Origin: Salaquimonas sp.
Lineage (GTDB): Bacteria > Pseudomonadota > Alphaproteobacteria > Rhizobiales > Rhizobiaceae
Direction: 5' to 3'
Assembly: GCA_022340185.1 (NCBI GenBank)
Contig: JAJDOK010000007.1
Coordinates: 1-64,000, forward strand
Length of the DNA: 64,000 nt
Shown: positions 1 to 9,285 of the stretch, piece by piece
How the letters are laid out: each line of letters starts with the position of its first letter
How positions within the stretch are numbered: position 1 is the first letter of the stretch
Translations under genes and position numbers: made by a program
Notes under the pieces: model-generated
Seen by the model: the letters and a program-made list of their open reading frames with translations, nothing else
What the model was told of the DNA's origin: nothing
Database searches by the model: none

Positions 1-1128
1 GTCGGCAAGACCGAAATATCGCGCCGGCTGGCAAAGCTTGCCAATGCGCCCTTCATCAAGGTCGAAGCGACGAAGTTCACCGAGGTCGGCTATGTCGGCC
101 GCGATGTCGAACAGATCGTGCGCGATCTGGTCGAGGTCGCGATCAACCTGACGCGCGACAAGAAACGCGACGAGGTCAAGGCCAAGGCGCATCTGGCGGC
201 GGAGGAGCGCGTGCTCGACGCGCTGGTCGGTCCGACTGCAAGTCCGGGCACACGCGATTCCTTCCGCAAGAAATTGCGGGACGGCGAACTCGACGACAAG
301 GAAATCGAGATCGAACTTGCCGACAATGCCAGCCCGATGGGCGGCTTCGAGATCCCCGGCATGCCGGGGGCCAGCGTCGGCGTGCTCAACATCAACGACA
401 TGCTGGGCAAGGCCTTCGGCCAGCGCACGAAAAAACGCAAGACGACGGTCAAGGAATCCTACGATCTGCTGATCGGGGACGAATCCGACAAGCTGCTCGA
501 CCAGGAACAGGTCGTGCAGGAAGCGATCGCGGCGGCGGAGAACAACGGCATCGTGTTTCTGGACGAGATCGACAAGATCGCCGTGCGCGATGGTGCGGTC
601 GGGGGCAGCGTCTCCAGAGAAGGCGTGCAGCGTGATCTGCTGCCGCTGGTGGAAGGTACGACGGTCGCGACCAAGCACGGGCCAGTCAAGACGGATCATA
701 TCCTGTTCATCGCGTCTGGCGCGTTCCATGTGTCGAAACCATCCGATCTGCTGCCGGAACTGCAGGGCCGGCTGCCGATCCGTGTCGAACTGCGCGCGCT
801 GACGCGGGAGGATTTCCGCAAGATCCTGACCGAAACGGAAGCGAGCCTGATCCGGCAATATGTGGCGCTGATGGGCACCGAGGAGGTCGATCTCAGCTTC
901 ACCGAGGACGCCATCGACGCCATCGCCGACGTGGCGGTCGAACTCAACGCCTCGATCGAGAATATCGGCGCGCGGCGTCTGCAAACGGTAATGGAGCACA
1001 TCCTCGACGACATTTCGTTCACCGCGCCCGACCGTGGCGGCGAGAAATTCGAGATCAATGCCGACTATGTGCGCGAGAATATCGGCGAGCTGGCCAAGAA
1101 CACCGATCTGAGCCGTTTCATCCTGTAG
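1..1128 (+). CDS. hslU: ATP-dependent protease ATPase subunit HslU (5' end cut by window)
   Basis: AAA+ unfoldase that feeds proteins to the HslV peptidase in the cytoplasm. The reading frame is open from base 1 and enters inside the Walker A motif (VGKTE), so about 60 N-terminal residues lie outside the window. Downstream are the acidic I-domain, the Walker B stretch FLDEIDK, a sensor region (GRLPIR) and the invariant HslU tail ending LSRFIL, which docks into HslV. Length and tail match the family. hslV is expected just upstream. Identity is secure; only the start is unseen. Confidence 0.97.
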   Translation, partial: VGKTEISRRLAKLANAPFIKVEATKFTEVGYVGRDVEQIVRDLVEVAINLTRDKKRDEVKAKAHLAAEERVLDALVGPTASPGTRDSFRKKLRDGELDDKEIEIELADNASPMGGFEIPGMPGASVGVLNINDMLGKAFGQRTKKRKTTVKESYDLLIGDESDKLLDQEQVVQEAIAAAENNGIVFLDEIDKIAVRDGAVGGSVSREGVQRDLLPLVEGTTVATKHGPVKTDHILFIASGAFHVSKPSDLLPELQGRLPIRVELRALTREDFRKILTETEASLIRQYVALMGTEEVDLSFTEDAIDAIADVAVELNASIENIGARRLQTVMEHILDDISFTAPDRGGEKFEINADYVRENIGELAKNTDLSRFIL

Positions 1129-1141
1129 CGCCATGCAAGGG

Positions 1142-1163
1142 GACGGGCGTATCACCGCCCGTC
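1142..1163 (+). terminator. Possible terminator hairpin after hslU
   Basis: A perfect 8-bp stem (GACGGGCG/CGCCCGTC) with a 6-nt loop lies 13 nt after the hslU stop codon. It is followed by TCGACTTT rather than a clean U-run, so termination may be weak or Rho-assisted. Confidence 0.35.
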
Positions 1164-1225
1164 TCGACTTTGCGCCGGCTTTGCGGCAAGGTGCCGCCGC
1201 TCCAGGCTGTATCGACGGCGTTTTC

Positions 1226-2203
1226 ATGAACAGACCTTTTTCATCATCCTTGCGCCGGATCGCGGCATTGGCGGCGATCCTGTTCATGGCCGGGCTCGTC
1301 ACGGCCCATGCCGCCCAGCTTGTCGTCGTGCCGCCGGGCAACCGCAATGCCACGCAGCCGGGCATTCCCGCCGGCGCGGTATCGCGCACGCGCGCCACCA
1401 ATGGCAGCTTTCAGGCGAAGTACGAGAAAATCCGCGACATGATCGCGGGCAATCGCCAATTGCAGCAGAAAATCAAGAAAGCCGCCAATCGTTACGGTAT
1501 CGCACCGATCCATATCGTCGGTGCGCTGGTGGGCGAACACACCTATAATGTCGATGCGCTCGACTTCATCCAGACCTATGTGGTGAAGGCGGCTTCCTAC
1601 CTGAAATCCGCGCTTGTCTTCGCCTATGGCGGCGAGAAGGTTTCGCGCTTCGTGCAAAGGCCAGAATTCGCGTCCTGTGCCGCGTTCACCAACAGCTATG
1701 ATCTGTGGTCGTGCCGAGAACAGGTCTGGGAAGATACGTTCCGCGGCAAGACGGTCGGTGGAAAAAGCTGGCCGAATGACCGGTTCGGCCGGGTATTCTT
1801 CCAGCCGCTCTATGCCGGCCAGACCTTCGGCCTCGGCCAGTTGAACCCGCTTGTTGCGCTCAGCGTCAACGACATGGTGGTGAAGGTCAGCCATTTGCGG
1901 CCGCTTTCGCCGGACCGGGCGCCGGAAGTCTATCAGGCGATCATGGACCCCGATTCGACGCTGCAATACATGGCGGCGGTAATCCGCACCTCGATCGACG
2001 CCTATGCGCAGATCGCCGGCATGGACATTTCCGGCAATCCGGGCATCACCGCAACGCTGTACAATCTCGGCGATGTCAGGAAGCGCGCCAACGCGCTGGC
2101 GAAAAAGAATGCCGGCAAGGCCAATCCGAGCCTGCCGCAGGAAAACTATTACGGCTGGCTGGTCAACGAGAAGCTCAACGAACTCATGCCGCTGGTGCAG
2201 TAA
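1226..2203 (+). CDS. DUF1402 family secreted protein, lysozyme-fold-like
   Basis: 325-residue exported protein. The ATG at 1226 is chosen because it begins with a clean signal peptide: Arg-rich start, hydrophobic residues 12-27 and an AHA cleavage-type end near residue 29. An upstream in-frame start would bury this. The family (DUF1402) is typical of Rhizobiales and sits beside hslUV there. Residues 96-106 place a Glu (E104) after a hydrophobic helix, and a later GLGQLNP stretch recalls the E...G-Q-L pattern of soluble lytic transglycosylases. A role on peptidoglycan is therefore plausible but is inference. It converges with the XRE gene that follows. Confidence 0.85.
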   Translation: MNRPFSSSLRRIAALAAILFMAGLVTAHAAQLVVVPPGNRNATQPGIPAGAVSRTRATNGSFQAKYEKIRDMIAGNRQLQQKIKKAANRYGIAPIHIVGALVGEHTYNVDALDFIQTYVVKAASYLKSALVFAYGGEKVSRFVQRPEFASCAAFTNSYDLWSCREQVWEDTFRGKTVGGKSWPNDRFGRVFFQPLYAGQTFGLGQLNPLVALSVNDMVVKVSHLRPLSPDRAPEVYQAIMDPDSTLQYMAAVIRTSIDAYAQIAGMDISGNPGITATLYNLGDVRKRANALAKKNAGKANPSLPQENYYGWLVNEKLNELMPLVQ

Positions 2204-2215
2204 ATCCGGTGGTGC

Positions 2216-2596
2216 TCACCTGTTTGCCCGCCTTGCCTGTTCGACCAGCCGCTTCATTTCGTGGATGAGGTTTCGCAGATCCTCCTCACTCAATTCGCCA
2301 ACATGATCGGCGATCAGATTGGCGAGTTCGGTCGCGTCCGCCGACAGTTCGGATGTGTCGACGACCACGCGCGGATGCGAGATATGCGCCAGACGCGCCA
2401 ACTCGTCGGCATCGTCCCAGATGATGTTGAAATAGGCGATGACGCGCTGGATGAAATTCCAGCTTGGCCGACCTCTGTGGCCTTTTTCCAGCGCCGACAA
2501 CCAGGCAGCCGAGACACCAAGGGCTGCAGCCATATCCTTCTGGGTCACACCGCGCTCGGCGCGAAGTTCGCGGATGCGCCGGCCGAACGGGGTCAT
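2216..2596 (-). CDS. XRE-family helix-turn-helix regulator
   Basis: 126-residue DNA-binding protein. Residues 1-60 form a Cro/C1-type HTH: the recognition region includes VTQKDMAAALGVSAAWLSALE, shown here only as the start of the domain around residues 16-36. The C-terminal half is acidic and helical and may mediate dimerisation. It is the last gene of a minus-strand operon and overlaps the smr gene by 4 bp (ATGA), so it is translationally coupled to it. Its regulon is unknown; the fixed position after mltA-smr suggests a housekeeping role rather than a phage origin. Confidence 0.85.
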   Translation of the reverse strand: MTPFGRRIRELRAERGVTQKDMAAALGVSAAWLSALEKGHRGRPSWNFIQRVIAYFNIIWDDADELARLAHISHPRVVVDTSELSADATELANLIADHVGELSEEDLRNLIHEMKRLVEQARRANR

Positions 2597-3186
2597 CGTG
2601 ATCTGCTCCCGGCCGATCTGGTTGCCGGCAGGCGGCGCAGGCGGACATAGAGCGCACCCTCGCCGCCATGGGTGACATGCGCCTGGCGCCAGGAGCCGAC
2701 CAGATGAACAAGCGGCGGTTCGGCCAGCCAGCGCGGCACGGCGCGGCGCAGAACGCCGCCCGAGCGTTCGCCCTTGCCGGTGATGACAAGGACGATGCGG
2801 TGGTCCTGTCGGCGGGCGTGTTCCAGAAACCGGTTGAGCGCGTTGTGCGCCCGGGATTCGGCCATGCCGTGCAGGTCGATGCGGGCATCGATGGCGAGCT
2901 TGCCCTTTTTCAACTTGCGAACGGTCTTGTCATCGAGATGCGCAAGCCTTGCCGGAGACGCCGACTGCATGGGTGGCTGCCAGGACGGCAAGGGACGGTG
3001 TGATGGCGGCCCGGGTTTCGCCTTGAGCGCCTGCGACAGGTCTTCATCGCCGATATCTTCGCCAGCTCCGGAACTTCTCCCGTGATCACGAACGGGATCC
3101 AGCGGCCTGACCGAACGGCGGACCTCTTCCCACAACCGCCGGTCTTCAGCGGTCAAGGAACGATTCCTGCCGCCTGAACGGGTCAT
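2593..3186 (-). CDS. Smr/MutS2-type domain protein
   Basis: 197 residues. The N-terminal half is charged and probably disordered. The C-terminal half is an Smr domain, with the IDLHG motif near residue 103 and the TGKG motif about 35 residues later, both hallmarks of the family. Smr domains are nucleases or nucleic-acid-binding modules; stand-alone bacterial copies have been tied to ribosome rescue and RNA cleavage, but the substrate here is not known. It overlaps mltA upstream and xre downstream by 4 bp each, so the three genes form one tightly coupled transcript. Confidence 0.87.
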   Translation of the reverse strand: MTRSGGRNRSLTAEDRRLWEEVRRSVRPLDPVRDHGRSSGAGEDIGDEDLSQALKAKPGPPSHRPLPSWQPPMQSASPARLAHLDDKTVRKLKKGKLAIDARIDLHGMAESRAHNALNRFLEHARRQDHRIVLVITGKGERSGGVLRRAVPRWLAEPPLVHLVGSWRQAHVTHGGEGALYVRLRRLPATRSAGSRSR

Positions 3187-4352
3187 GATGCGTTCCTCGG
3201 CACCAGCACATAGAAATCGGCGGCATGGCGGATGGCGCCGGCAACGGTGCCGGCTTCGGCGCCCGAGCCGATGAAGAGATCGCCGCGCGCCGGGCCTGTG
3301 ATGGCCGAGCCGGTGTCCTGATGGGTCATCAGCCGGCGAAATTTTTTCGATTCCCAGGGCAGTGGTGTATGCGTCGCGATCCAGACCGGTGTGCCGAAGG
3401 TATGCAGCGTGTGGTCGAGTGCCAGGCTGCGTCCGGCGGTCAGCGGCACGGAAGCCGCGCCTATCGGACCGATTGCCGGGTCGGCCTCGCCGGTGTCTGC
3501 AAAGAAGATGAAGGAGCGGTTTTTCATCATCAGGGAATGCGCACGTGCGGGATTGGCCTCAAGCCAGGCCCGGATCATCGCCATGGTGACGTTCTCACGC
3601 TCTAACTCGCCCATCTCGACCAGCAGCCTGCCGATCGGCGTATAAGGATGGCCCGTCTTGCCGGCATAGGCGACGCGCATGAGCGCGCCATCGGGCATGA
3701 TCAGCCGGGCCGAACCCTGGATATGGACGAAAAAGCCGTCGATCGGGCTTTCGAGCCAGGCAAGTTCGAGCCCCTTTCCGGCGAGCGCGCCGGCCTCGAT
3801 GCTGCCGCGGTCGAAATATTCGACCAGGCCTTCTGGTGTCTTCCGTGCGAAGCGGAAGGTTGGGTCCATGCCCGCTGGCCGGTTCGAATCGTCGATATCG
3901 ACCAGATCGGGCGGGCGGCGGTAGAGCGGATAGGTAAACCGGCTGGTCCGAACGGGGGAAGCCGGCAGTTCAGGTTCGAAATAGCCGGTGACGAAGCCGC
4001 TTTTGCCCGGACTTTTGTCAGAACCGGGATCGATCCGACAGGGTATGAAATGGGATTCGAAGAAGGTGCGCGCGTATTCGGCGGCGCCCTGCGATTTCTT
4101 ACCCTGCGACAGCGCGAGGCGGGCGACACGCAGCAGGTCTGCAGCATCGATACCGAGCGCCCTGGTCGTGTAGAGCTTTTCGACCATGCGTCTTGCGGTG
4201 ACGCGAAAACAGCTCAGCGCCGCTGCATGGTCGTCATCGTGCCAGCCGTCAATCGCATCGAAGCCGACGGGACGCAGCAGGCGTGAAAGTCCCGGGCGCG
4301 TCCCGCCAATTGCTTCGGGCTGCGCTCGGTTGGTTGCTGCGGACATGGCCAT
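3183..4352 (-). CDS. mltA: Membrane-bound lytic murein transglycosylase A
   Basis: 389-residue peptidoglycan lyase that cleaves the MurNAc-GlcNAc bond to form 1,6-anhydro ends. The MltA barrel is recognisable from VTGYFEPEL near residue 125. The C-terminal 3D domain contains the catalytic-aspartate motif HQDTGSAITG and the following RGDLFIG. No convincing signal peptide or lipobox is visible at the chosen ATG, so the true start or the export route is uncertain. It lies 9 bp after the Tim44-like gene and overlaps smr by 4 bp, in the order tim44-mltA-smr-xre. Confidence 0.92.
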   Translation of the reverse strand: MAMSAATNRAQPEAIGGTRPGLSRLLRPVGFDAIDGWHDDDHAAALSCFRVTARRMVEKLYTTRALGIDAADLLRVARLALSQGKKSQGAAEYARTFFESHFIPCRIDPGSDKSPGKSGFVTGYFEPELPASPVRTSRFTYPLYRRPPDLVDIDDSNRPAGMDPTFRFARKTPEGLVEYFDRGSIEAGALAGKGLELAWLESPIDGFFVHIQGSARLIMPDGALMRVAYAGKTGHPYTPIGRLLVEMGELERENVTMAMIRAWLEANPARAHSLMMKNRSFIFFADTGEADPAIGPIGAASVPLTAGRSLALDHTLHTFGTPVWIATHTPLPWESKKFRRLMTHQDTGSAITGPARGDLFIGSGAEAGTVAGAIRHAADFYVLVPRNAS

Positions 4353-4361
4353 CAGGCCCGG

Positions 4362-5075
4362 TCAGTTTTCGGATTCGGTGGCGACCAGCTTCCAGTTGGG
4401 GTCGCGCGAACGGGCGTCGCGCGCAAAGGTCCAGATATCGGTCACTTCGGCCACCTGTTCGGGGTCTCCCTCGATGACCTTGCCCTCGCTGTCATAGGTC
4501 GCGGAAATGATCTGGCTGACGAAGCGTGCGGTGATCTGGATTTCGCTGCGATTGAGCTCGGCAGCGATGATCTTCGCCGAATCGATGCCGACAAAGGATG
4601 CACGCACCTGCTCGCTGCGCGATTCGCGCTCGGAGATCGCACTGGCGAAACCGTCATAGACCTCACGCGAGAGCAGGTTCTTGAGCGTCTTCTTGTCGCC
4701 GTCGGCAAAGGCGGTGACGATCATCTCATAGGCAAGCTTGGCACCATCGAGGAAGGATGCCGGATTGAAGCTCGAATCGGCGGCGATTACTTCCTTCAAC
4801 TGCTTGTTGAGCTTGGTGCCGGGCTTGGCGATCGCGGCGATGGCTGCATCGGTTTCGTTGACCGTTTCGGTTTCGCCCTCGCCGGCCGGCAGCGGGATCA
4901 CCTTGTTGCCATCACGTTTTGCCTTGTCGCCGGGAAGCGGCACGCGCATGTCGCGCGGATTGAACGGAGGGCGCTGGTGTCCGGTGCGCTTTCCCAGCAC
5001 CGAGCGCAGGCGCAGGAAGATGAACACCGCTATCACCAGCGTCACAATTGTCGTCAGATCGCCGAAGATGTTCAT
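4362..5075 (-). CDS. Tim44/TimA family membrane-anchored protein
   Basis: 237 residues. One N-terminal transmembrane segment (about residues 5-22) is followed by a basic, proline-rich linker and a C-terminal Tim44-like fold (roughly residues 90-237). Alphaproteobacterial homologues of the mitochondrial import motor subunit Tim44 are inner-membrane proteins, one of which (TimA) has been linked to the cell envelope. The neighbouring mltA agrees with an envelope role. It is the first gene of the tim44-mltA-smr-xre unit and diverges from fxsA with about 150 bp between them. Confidence 0.88.
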   Translation of the reverse strand: MNIFGDLTTIVTLVIAVFIFLRLRSVLGKRTGHQRPPFNPRDMRVPLPGDKAKRDGNKVIPLPAGEGETETVNETDAAIAAIAKPGTKLNKQLKEVIAADSSFNPASFLDGAKLAYEMIVTAFADGDKKTLKNLLSREVYDGFASAISERESRSEQVRASFVGIDSAKIIAAELNRSEIQITARFVSQIISATYDSEGKVIEGDPEQVAEVTDIWTFARDARSRDPNWKLVATESEN

Positions 5076-5225
5076 TGGATACGCCGGGTTGCCTACCTAT
5101 GTGACGGGTCTGATATAAGCTTTTGGCAAAAAGTTTCAAAGCCGACATTCCTTCCCATGCCGTGCGTCCGCTGGCAAGAGCGGAGCCGACATTCGGTGCG
5201 GGACCCGTCCAACGGAGAAGCGCCT

Positions 5226-5741
5226 ATGCCGTTCGCCCTCATTCCTTTCATGCTGCTGGCCATCCCGATCCTCGAAATCGCGGTGTTCATTGTCGTCGGA
5301 CGCGAAATCGGTGTGTGGTGGACGCTCGCCTGCATCCTGGCGACGGCGGTCATCGGCAGTGCGTTGCTGCGCATCCAGGGTTTCTCCATCCTGTCGCGCA
5401 TACGCAGCGAAACCGAACAGGGAAGGCTTCCGGGGCGCGAGCTGGGCGACGGCGCCATGATCCTGGTTGCCGGAATCCTGCTGCTGACGCCTGGTTTTGT
5501 CACCGATGCGATCGGGTTCGCACTGTTCGTGCCGGCGATCCGCACCTTGCTGTGGCGACTGATCGCTTCGAGGATGGTGGTCACCGTTGTCAGCGGCGGC
5601 GGTTCGGCGCAATGGCAGGGCCGGCCGGGAGGGCCGGTACATGACGCGGATGTCGTCGATCTCGATCCTGACGAGTTCCACGAAGCCGGCCCAAAGGGCA
5701 AGACCGGCAACCGAACAGACGGTCCGCGACGCCTCAATTGA
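5226..5741 (+). CDS. fxsA: FxsA family membrane protein
   Basis: 171-residue inner-membrane protein with hydrophobic segments near residues 4-22, 28-45 and 75-95, then a soluble tail. FxsA is known in E. coli for suppressing phage T7 exclusion by the F plasmid; its cellular role is unclear. The ATG at 5226 is preferred because GGAGAAG lies 6-7 nt upstream and the protein then starts directly with the first membrane helix, as in the family. It lies upstream of secB. Confidence 0.9.
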   Translation: MPFALIPFMLLAIPILEIAVFIVVGREIGVWWTLACILATAVIGSALLRIQGFSILSRIRSETEQGRLPGRELGDGAMILVAGILLLTPGFVTDAIGFALFVPAIRTLLWRLIASRMVVTVVSGGGSAQWQGRPGGPVHDADVVDLDPDEFHEAGPKGKTGNRTDGPRRLN

Positions 5742-5891
5742 ACCGCCGCTACACAGCCAGTTCGCATGCTTGTGAATGGCGGCGCTACGTGCTAGCCCTC
5801 GCCGCCATCGGCCGGCCCGAAAGCCCTTGCAGGCTTCCTCTCCGGCAATGCTAAGAAATTGGGCAAAAATCAGGGCTAGAGGAACAAATTC

Positions 5892-6395
5892 ATGGCAAAA
5901 GCACCGGCGGGCAAGGAAGACAACGGTCAGGGCGCGGCACAACAGCAGGCCGGGCAACCGACGGGTCCGGCGCTCAGCGTTCTTGCGCAATACATCAAGG
6001 ACTTCTCGTTCGAAAATCCGAACTCGCCCAATTCGCTCCGGCCGCGCGACAATTCGCCCAACATCAATATCGGCATCAATGTCACGGCCAACAATTTGTC
6101 GCAGACCGATTACGAGGTCGTGCTGAAGATGGAAGCAAAGGCGGCGGCTGGCGAGGAAATGATCTTCAATGCCGAACTCGACTATGCCGGCATCTTCCGC
6201 CTACAGAACATCCCCGAAGAAGCGCTGAAGCCTGCTTTGATGATCGAGTGCCCGCGCCTGCTGTTTCCCTTCGCGCGCCAGATCATCGCCGACGCCACGC
6301 GCAATGGCGGTTTCCCGCCGCTGATGATCGATCCGGTCGATTTCGCACGGCTCTACCAGACCAATCAGGGCGAGCAGGTGGCGAAAGCCAACTGA
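5892..6395 (+). CDS. secB: Protein-export chaperone SecB
   Basis: 167-residue cytoplasmic tetrameric chaperone that keeps preproteins unfolded and passes them to SecA. The signature [13 protein letters not shown] near residues 35-47, the INIGINV strand and the C-terminal [11 protein letters not shown] are all present. The N-terminal 25 residues are a Gln/Gly-rich extension common in Rhizobiales. AGAGGAAC precedes the ATG. It ends 21 bp from the convergent dnaQ gene. Confidence 0.97.
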   Translation: MAKAPAGKEDNGQGAAQQQAGQPTGPALSVLAQYIKDFSFENPNSPNSLRPRDNSPNINIGINVTANNLSQTDYEVVLKMEAKAAAGEEMIFNAELDYAGIFRLQNIPEEALKPALMIECPRLLFPFARQIIADATRNGGFPPLMIDPVDFARLYQTNQGEQVAKAN

Positions 6396-6416
6396 TTTCG
6401 AACAGGCTGACAGCCA

Positions 6417-7118
6417 TCAACCATAGCGCTTCCAGATAGCATCTTCACCGAGTTCCTCGACAAAGGCGCGGTGGCGATCCAGATCTTCCGCAGTCAGGCG
6501 CGAGGGAAGCGGCTCGGTTCTCTGCCGGCGTTCGCCGCTCATCTGTTCGACCCGTGCGCTCTTCGTTTCAACGGTTGAACTGGCATCGAGAAGCAGGCTT
6601 GCCTGCCGGCCGCCATTCATTTCGATATAGACTTCCGCAAGCAGTTCGGAATCGAGCAGTGCGCCATGCTTGTCGCGGCGCGAGTTGTCGATCGAATAGC
6701 GGGCGCATAGCGCATCGAGCGAATTGGGCCCCATGGGATGGCGCCGCCTGGCAATCGCCAGCGTGTCGATCACCCGGTCCCAGGGAATGGGCGCATGACC
6801 GAGCCGGGCGAGTTCGGCATTGATGAAATTCATGTCGAAGCCGGCATTGTGGGCGACCAGATTCGCATCCGAAACGAAATCGAGGAAATCCTGGACGATG
6901 TCGGCGAATTTCGGTTTGTCGGCCAGGAACTCATCGGAGATGCCGTGGACATCGAAGGCACCTGGATCGACCTTCTTGCCATCGGGGTTGATGAAAACAT
7001 GAAAATTGCGGCCGGTCGGAAAGCGGTTTTCAAGTTCGACCGCGCCAAGCTCGATGACGCGATCGCCATTCTCCGCGCGCAGGCCGGTGGTTTCGGTATC
7101 AAAGACGATTTCGCGCAT
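6417..7118 (-). CDS. dnaQ: DNA polymerase III epsilon subunit (proofreading exonuclease)
   Basis: 3'-5' exonuclease of the replicase. The start is set at 7118 because GGAGG lies 7 nt upstream and the protein then opens MREIVFDTETTGL as in the family; an in-frame codon 21 bp upstream lacks this. DEDDh residues are visible: D7 and E9 in the first motif, the Asp of HNAGFDMNF, and the His and Asp of RDKHGALLDSELL. A C-terminal tail follows that may bind the alpha subunit. It is the last gene of the coaE-side minus-strand run, about 97 bp after coaE. Confidence 0.96.
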   Translation of the reverse strand: MREIVFDTETTGLRAENGDRVIELGAVELENRFPTGRNFHVFINPDGKKVDPGAFDVHGISDEFLADKPKFADIVQDFLDFVSDANLVAHNAGFDMNFINAELARLGHAPIPWDRVIDTLAIARRRHPMGPNSLDALCARYSIDNSRRDKHGALLDSELLAEVYIEMNGGRQASLLLDASSTVETKSARVEQMSGERRQRTEPLPSRLTAEDLDRHRAFVEELGEDAIWKRYG

Positions 7119-7215
7119 GTTTGCCTCCGGCGACTTCAATTCATCCTAGAGCGGATGGGCTGCCGGAGGAATCCCGGACGCGGTGTTCGATCCGGCGCTT
7201 GTGGATATCCGCTGG

Positions 7216-7818
7216 TCAGCGCGATGGCCACCAGTCGCCCGAACGTATCTTTTCGACGATTCCGGCGATCTGGCGGCGCGTGTCCTCCAGACCACCATCG
7301 GTCACGATCAGAAAATCGGCCTTCTGCCGTTTCACCGCGTCGGGCACCTGGCGAGCAAGAATGGCCCCGAATTTCTGCTCGTTCATGCCGGGCCGGGCGA
7401 GGACGCGGCGGCGCTGTTCTTGCGGCTCGCAGGTGACGACGACAACGCCGTCGACACGGTTTTCGCCGCCCGTCTCGAACAGCAATGGAATGTCGAGGAT
7501 GACGAAGGGTTCGCCGCGTTTGCGGGCGGCGGCGAGAAAGGCCTGTTCCTCGGCCCGCACCATGGGATGGATGGCAGCCTCGAGGCGTTTCATCGCCTCG
7601 GCATCCTGCAAGACAATGGCTCCCAGAGCGGCGCGGTCGACGGCGCCGTCCTTTATCGCATCGGGAAACATTTCGGCGATGACCGGCACGGCCTTGCCCC
7701 TGTAGAGCGCGTGCACCGTGGCGTCGGCATCGTGCACCGGCACGCCGAAATCACGGAACATGCCCGCCGTGGTGGACTTGCCCATGCCGATCGACCCGGT
7801 GAGCGCCAGAACGATCAC
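7216..7818 (-). CDS. coaE: Dephospho-CoA kinase
   Basis: Last enzyme of coenzyme A synthesis: it phosphorylates the 3'-OH of dephospho-CoA. The start is the GTG at 7818, which has GGAGG 7 nt upstream and overlaps the aroE stop as GTGA. This gives 200 residues, the usual size. Walker A LTGSIGMGKST covers residues 6-16; the motif with DADAT follows at about residue 33. A longer in-frame start inside aroE would add an unrelated tail. The gene is translationally coupled to aroE. Confidence 0.95.
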   Translation of the reverse strand: MIVLALTGSIGMGKSTTAGMFRDFGVPVHDADATVHALYRGKAVPVIAEMFPDAIKDGAVDRAALGAIVLQDAEAMKRLEAAIHPMVRAEEQAFLAAARKRGEPFVILDIPLLFETGGENRVDGVVVVTCEPQEQRRRVLARPGMNEQKFGAILARQVPDAVKRQKADFLIVTDGGLEDTRRQIAGIVEKIRSGDWWPSR

Positions 7819-8654
7819 GAGGCCGCCTCCCGTCTCGCCAGTTCGCCGAGTAAAAGTTGTCGAAGGGTTTCGTCGACTTCCGGACGCTGGCCGAACCATT
7901 TCTCGAAGCCAGGCACCGCCTGATGCAGCAACATGCCCAGCCCGTCGACAGCGGCGAGACCGCGCTCGCGGGCTTGCGCCAGCAATGGCGTTTCAAGCGG
8001 CGTATAGACAATATCGGTGACGATCGTCCCCGTACCGGCCGAACCAAGGTCGATTTCAAGGCCGGGCTGACCCTTCATGCCGAGCGAGGTGGTGTTGACG
8101 ATCAACTCCGAGCCGGCAATTTCATCCGGCAGCTTTTCCCAGGCAAGTGCGCGGACACCTACACCGAAATGCGCCGCCAAAGCTTCGGCACGCTCGACGG
8201 AACGGTTGGCGATAGCGATATCGTTGAAGCCACGCGTGACCAATGCATGGATGACGGCGCGGGAAGCGCCTCCCGCACCGAGGACCAGGGCCGACAGGGC
8301 ATTTCCCCAACCAGGGGCCTTGTCGTCCAGATTGGCCATGAAGCCATAGGCGTCTGTATTGGAACCGGCGAGCGCACCATCCTTGATCCAGAGTGTATTG
8401 ACCGCACCGATGGCGCGTGCGGCGTCATCGAGTTCGGCGCAGGCCCGGAAGGCGGCTTCCTTGTGCGGTATCGTGACATTGCCACCGGCGAAACCGGAAG
8501 CTGGCAGGCCTGCCAAGAAATCCCCGACCTCTTGAGGACTTTTCGCCAGCGAATCATAGCTGCCATCGATGCCGTAATGTTCAAGCCAATGGGTGTGCAT
8601 GCGCGGCGACAGGGAGTGTTCGACCGGCCAGCCGGTAATGAATGCACGGATCAT
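7815..8654 (-). CDS. aroE: Shikimate dehydrogenase
   Basis: NADP-dependent reduction of 3-dehydroshikimate in the aromatic amino-acid pathway. 279 residues. SLSPRMH (14-20) forms part of the shikimate site. The catalytic pair is K65 in NVTIPHKEA and D101 in SNTDAYGF. The glycine-rich VLGAGGASRA near residue 125 opens the nucleotide fold. It lies between maf (13 bp upstream) and coaE (4-bp overlap) in a compact origin-proximal operon. Confidence 0.97.
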   Translation of the reverse strand: MIRAFITGWPVEHSLSPRMHTHWLEHYGIDGSYDSLAKSPQEVGDFLAGLPASGFAGGNVTIPHKEAAFRACAELDDAARAIGAVNTLWIKDGALAGSNTDAYGFMANLDDKAPGWGNALSALVLGAGGASRAVIHALVTRGFNDIAIANRSVERAEALAAHFGVGVRALAWEKLPDEIAGSELIVNTTSLGMKGQPGLEIDLGSAGTGTIVTDIVYTPLETPLLAQARERGLAAVDGLGMLLHQAVPGFEKWFGQRPEVDETLRQLLLGELARREAAS

Positions 8655-8667
8655 CCAATTGCGTCCC

Positions 8668-9285
8668 TCAATGGTCGATCAGTTCCTGCCGGCGCAGGGC
8701 AGCTAACAGGGCGAGCAGAGGCAGACCCATGATCGAGAAGAAGTCGCCTTCCATGCTTTCGACGAGCTGCGCGCCGCGGCCCTCGATATGGTAGGCGCCA
8801 ACGCTTTGCAACGCCGCCTCGCCCACCGCCGCGAGATGCCGGCCAACAAATCCCGGATCGAGCTTGCGGAAGCGCAACCGGCAGATCTCGACATGGCTCC
8901 ACAAGGTTTCGCCATCGCGCAACAGGCAGGCAGCGGAATTCAACTGATGGGCGCGATCCGACAATTGCAGCAGACGGCGGCGGGCCTCCTCCATGTCGCG
9001 CGGCTTGTGCAGCATCTCGCCATCGAGGCCGAGCGTCTGGTCGGCACCGATAATCACTTTGCCGGCAAAGCGCTCCGAAACCTCCCGTGCCTTGGCAAGG
9101 GCCAACACCTCGGCAATGTCGGAGGCATCCATGCCGGCTTCGACGAGTGGCGCCTCGACAGCACGTTCGTCGATTTCCGCGACCGCGGTCTCGAAGGCAA
9201 GCCCGGCATTCTTCAGCATTGCCGCACGAAACGGGCTCTGCGAAGCCAGGATCAGTACCGAATCCGATTTTGCCGGCAGGTTCAA
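8668..9285 (-). CDS. Maf/YceF-type nucleotide pyrophosphatase
   Basis: 205 residues, Maf/HAM1 fold. Maf proteins hydrolyse non-canonical or methylated nucleoside triphosphates. The first motif reads LASQSPFR; an aromatic residue after SP is like the YceF (7-methyl-GTP) branch rather than the SPRR of the dTTP/UTP branch, so YceF-type activity is inferred. The TTG at 9285 is preferred as start because it overlaps the upstream stop as TTGA and gives the family length. Longer in-frame starts would run inside the PPSR gene. Confidence 0.9.
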   Translation of the reverse strand: MNLPAKSDSVLILASQSPFRAAMLKNAGLAFETAVAEIDERAVEAPLVEAGMDASDIAEVLALAKAREVSERFAGKVIIGADQTLGLDGEMLHKPRDMEEARRRLLQLSDRAHQLNSAACLLRDGETLWSHVEICRLRFRKLDPGFVGRHLAAVGEAALQSVGAYHIEGRGAQLVESMEGDFFSIMGLPLLALLAALRRQELIDH

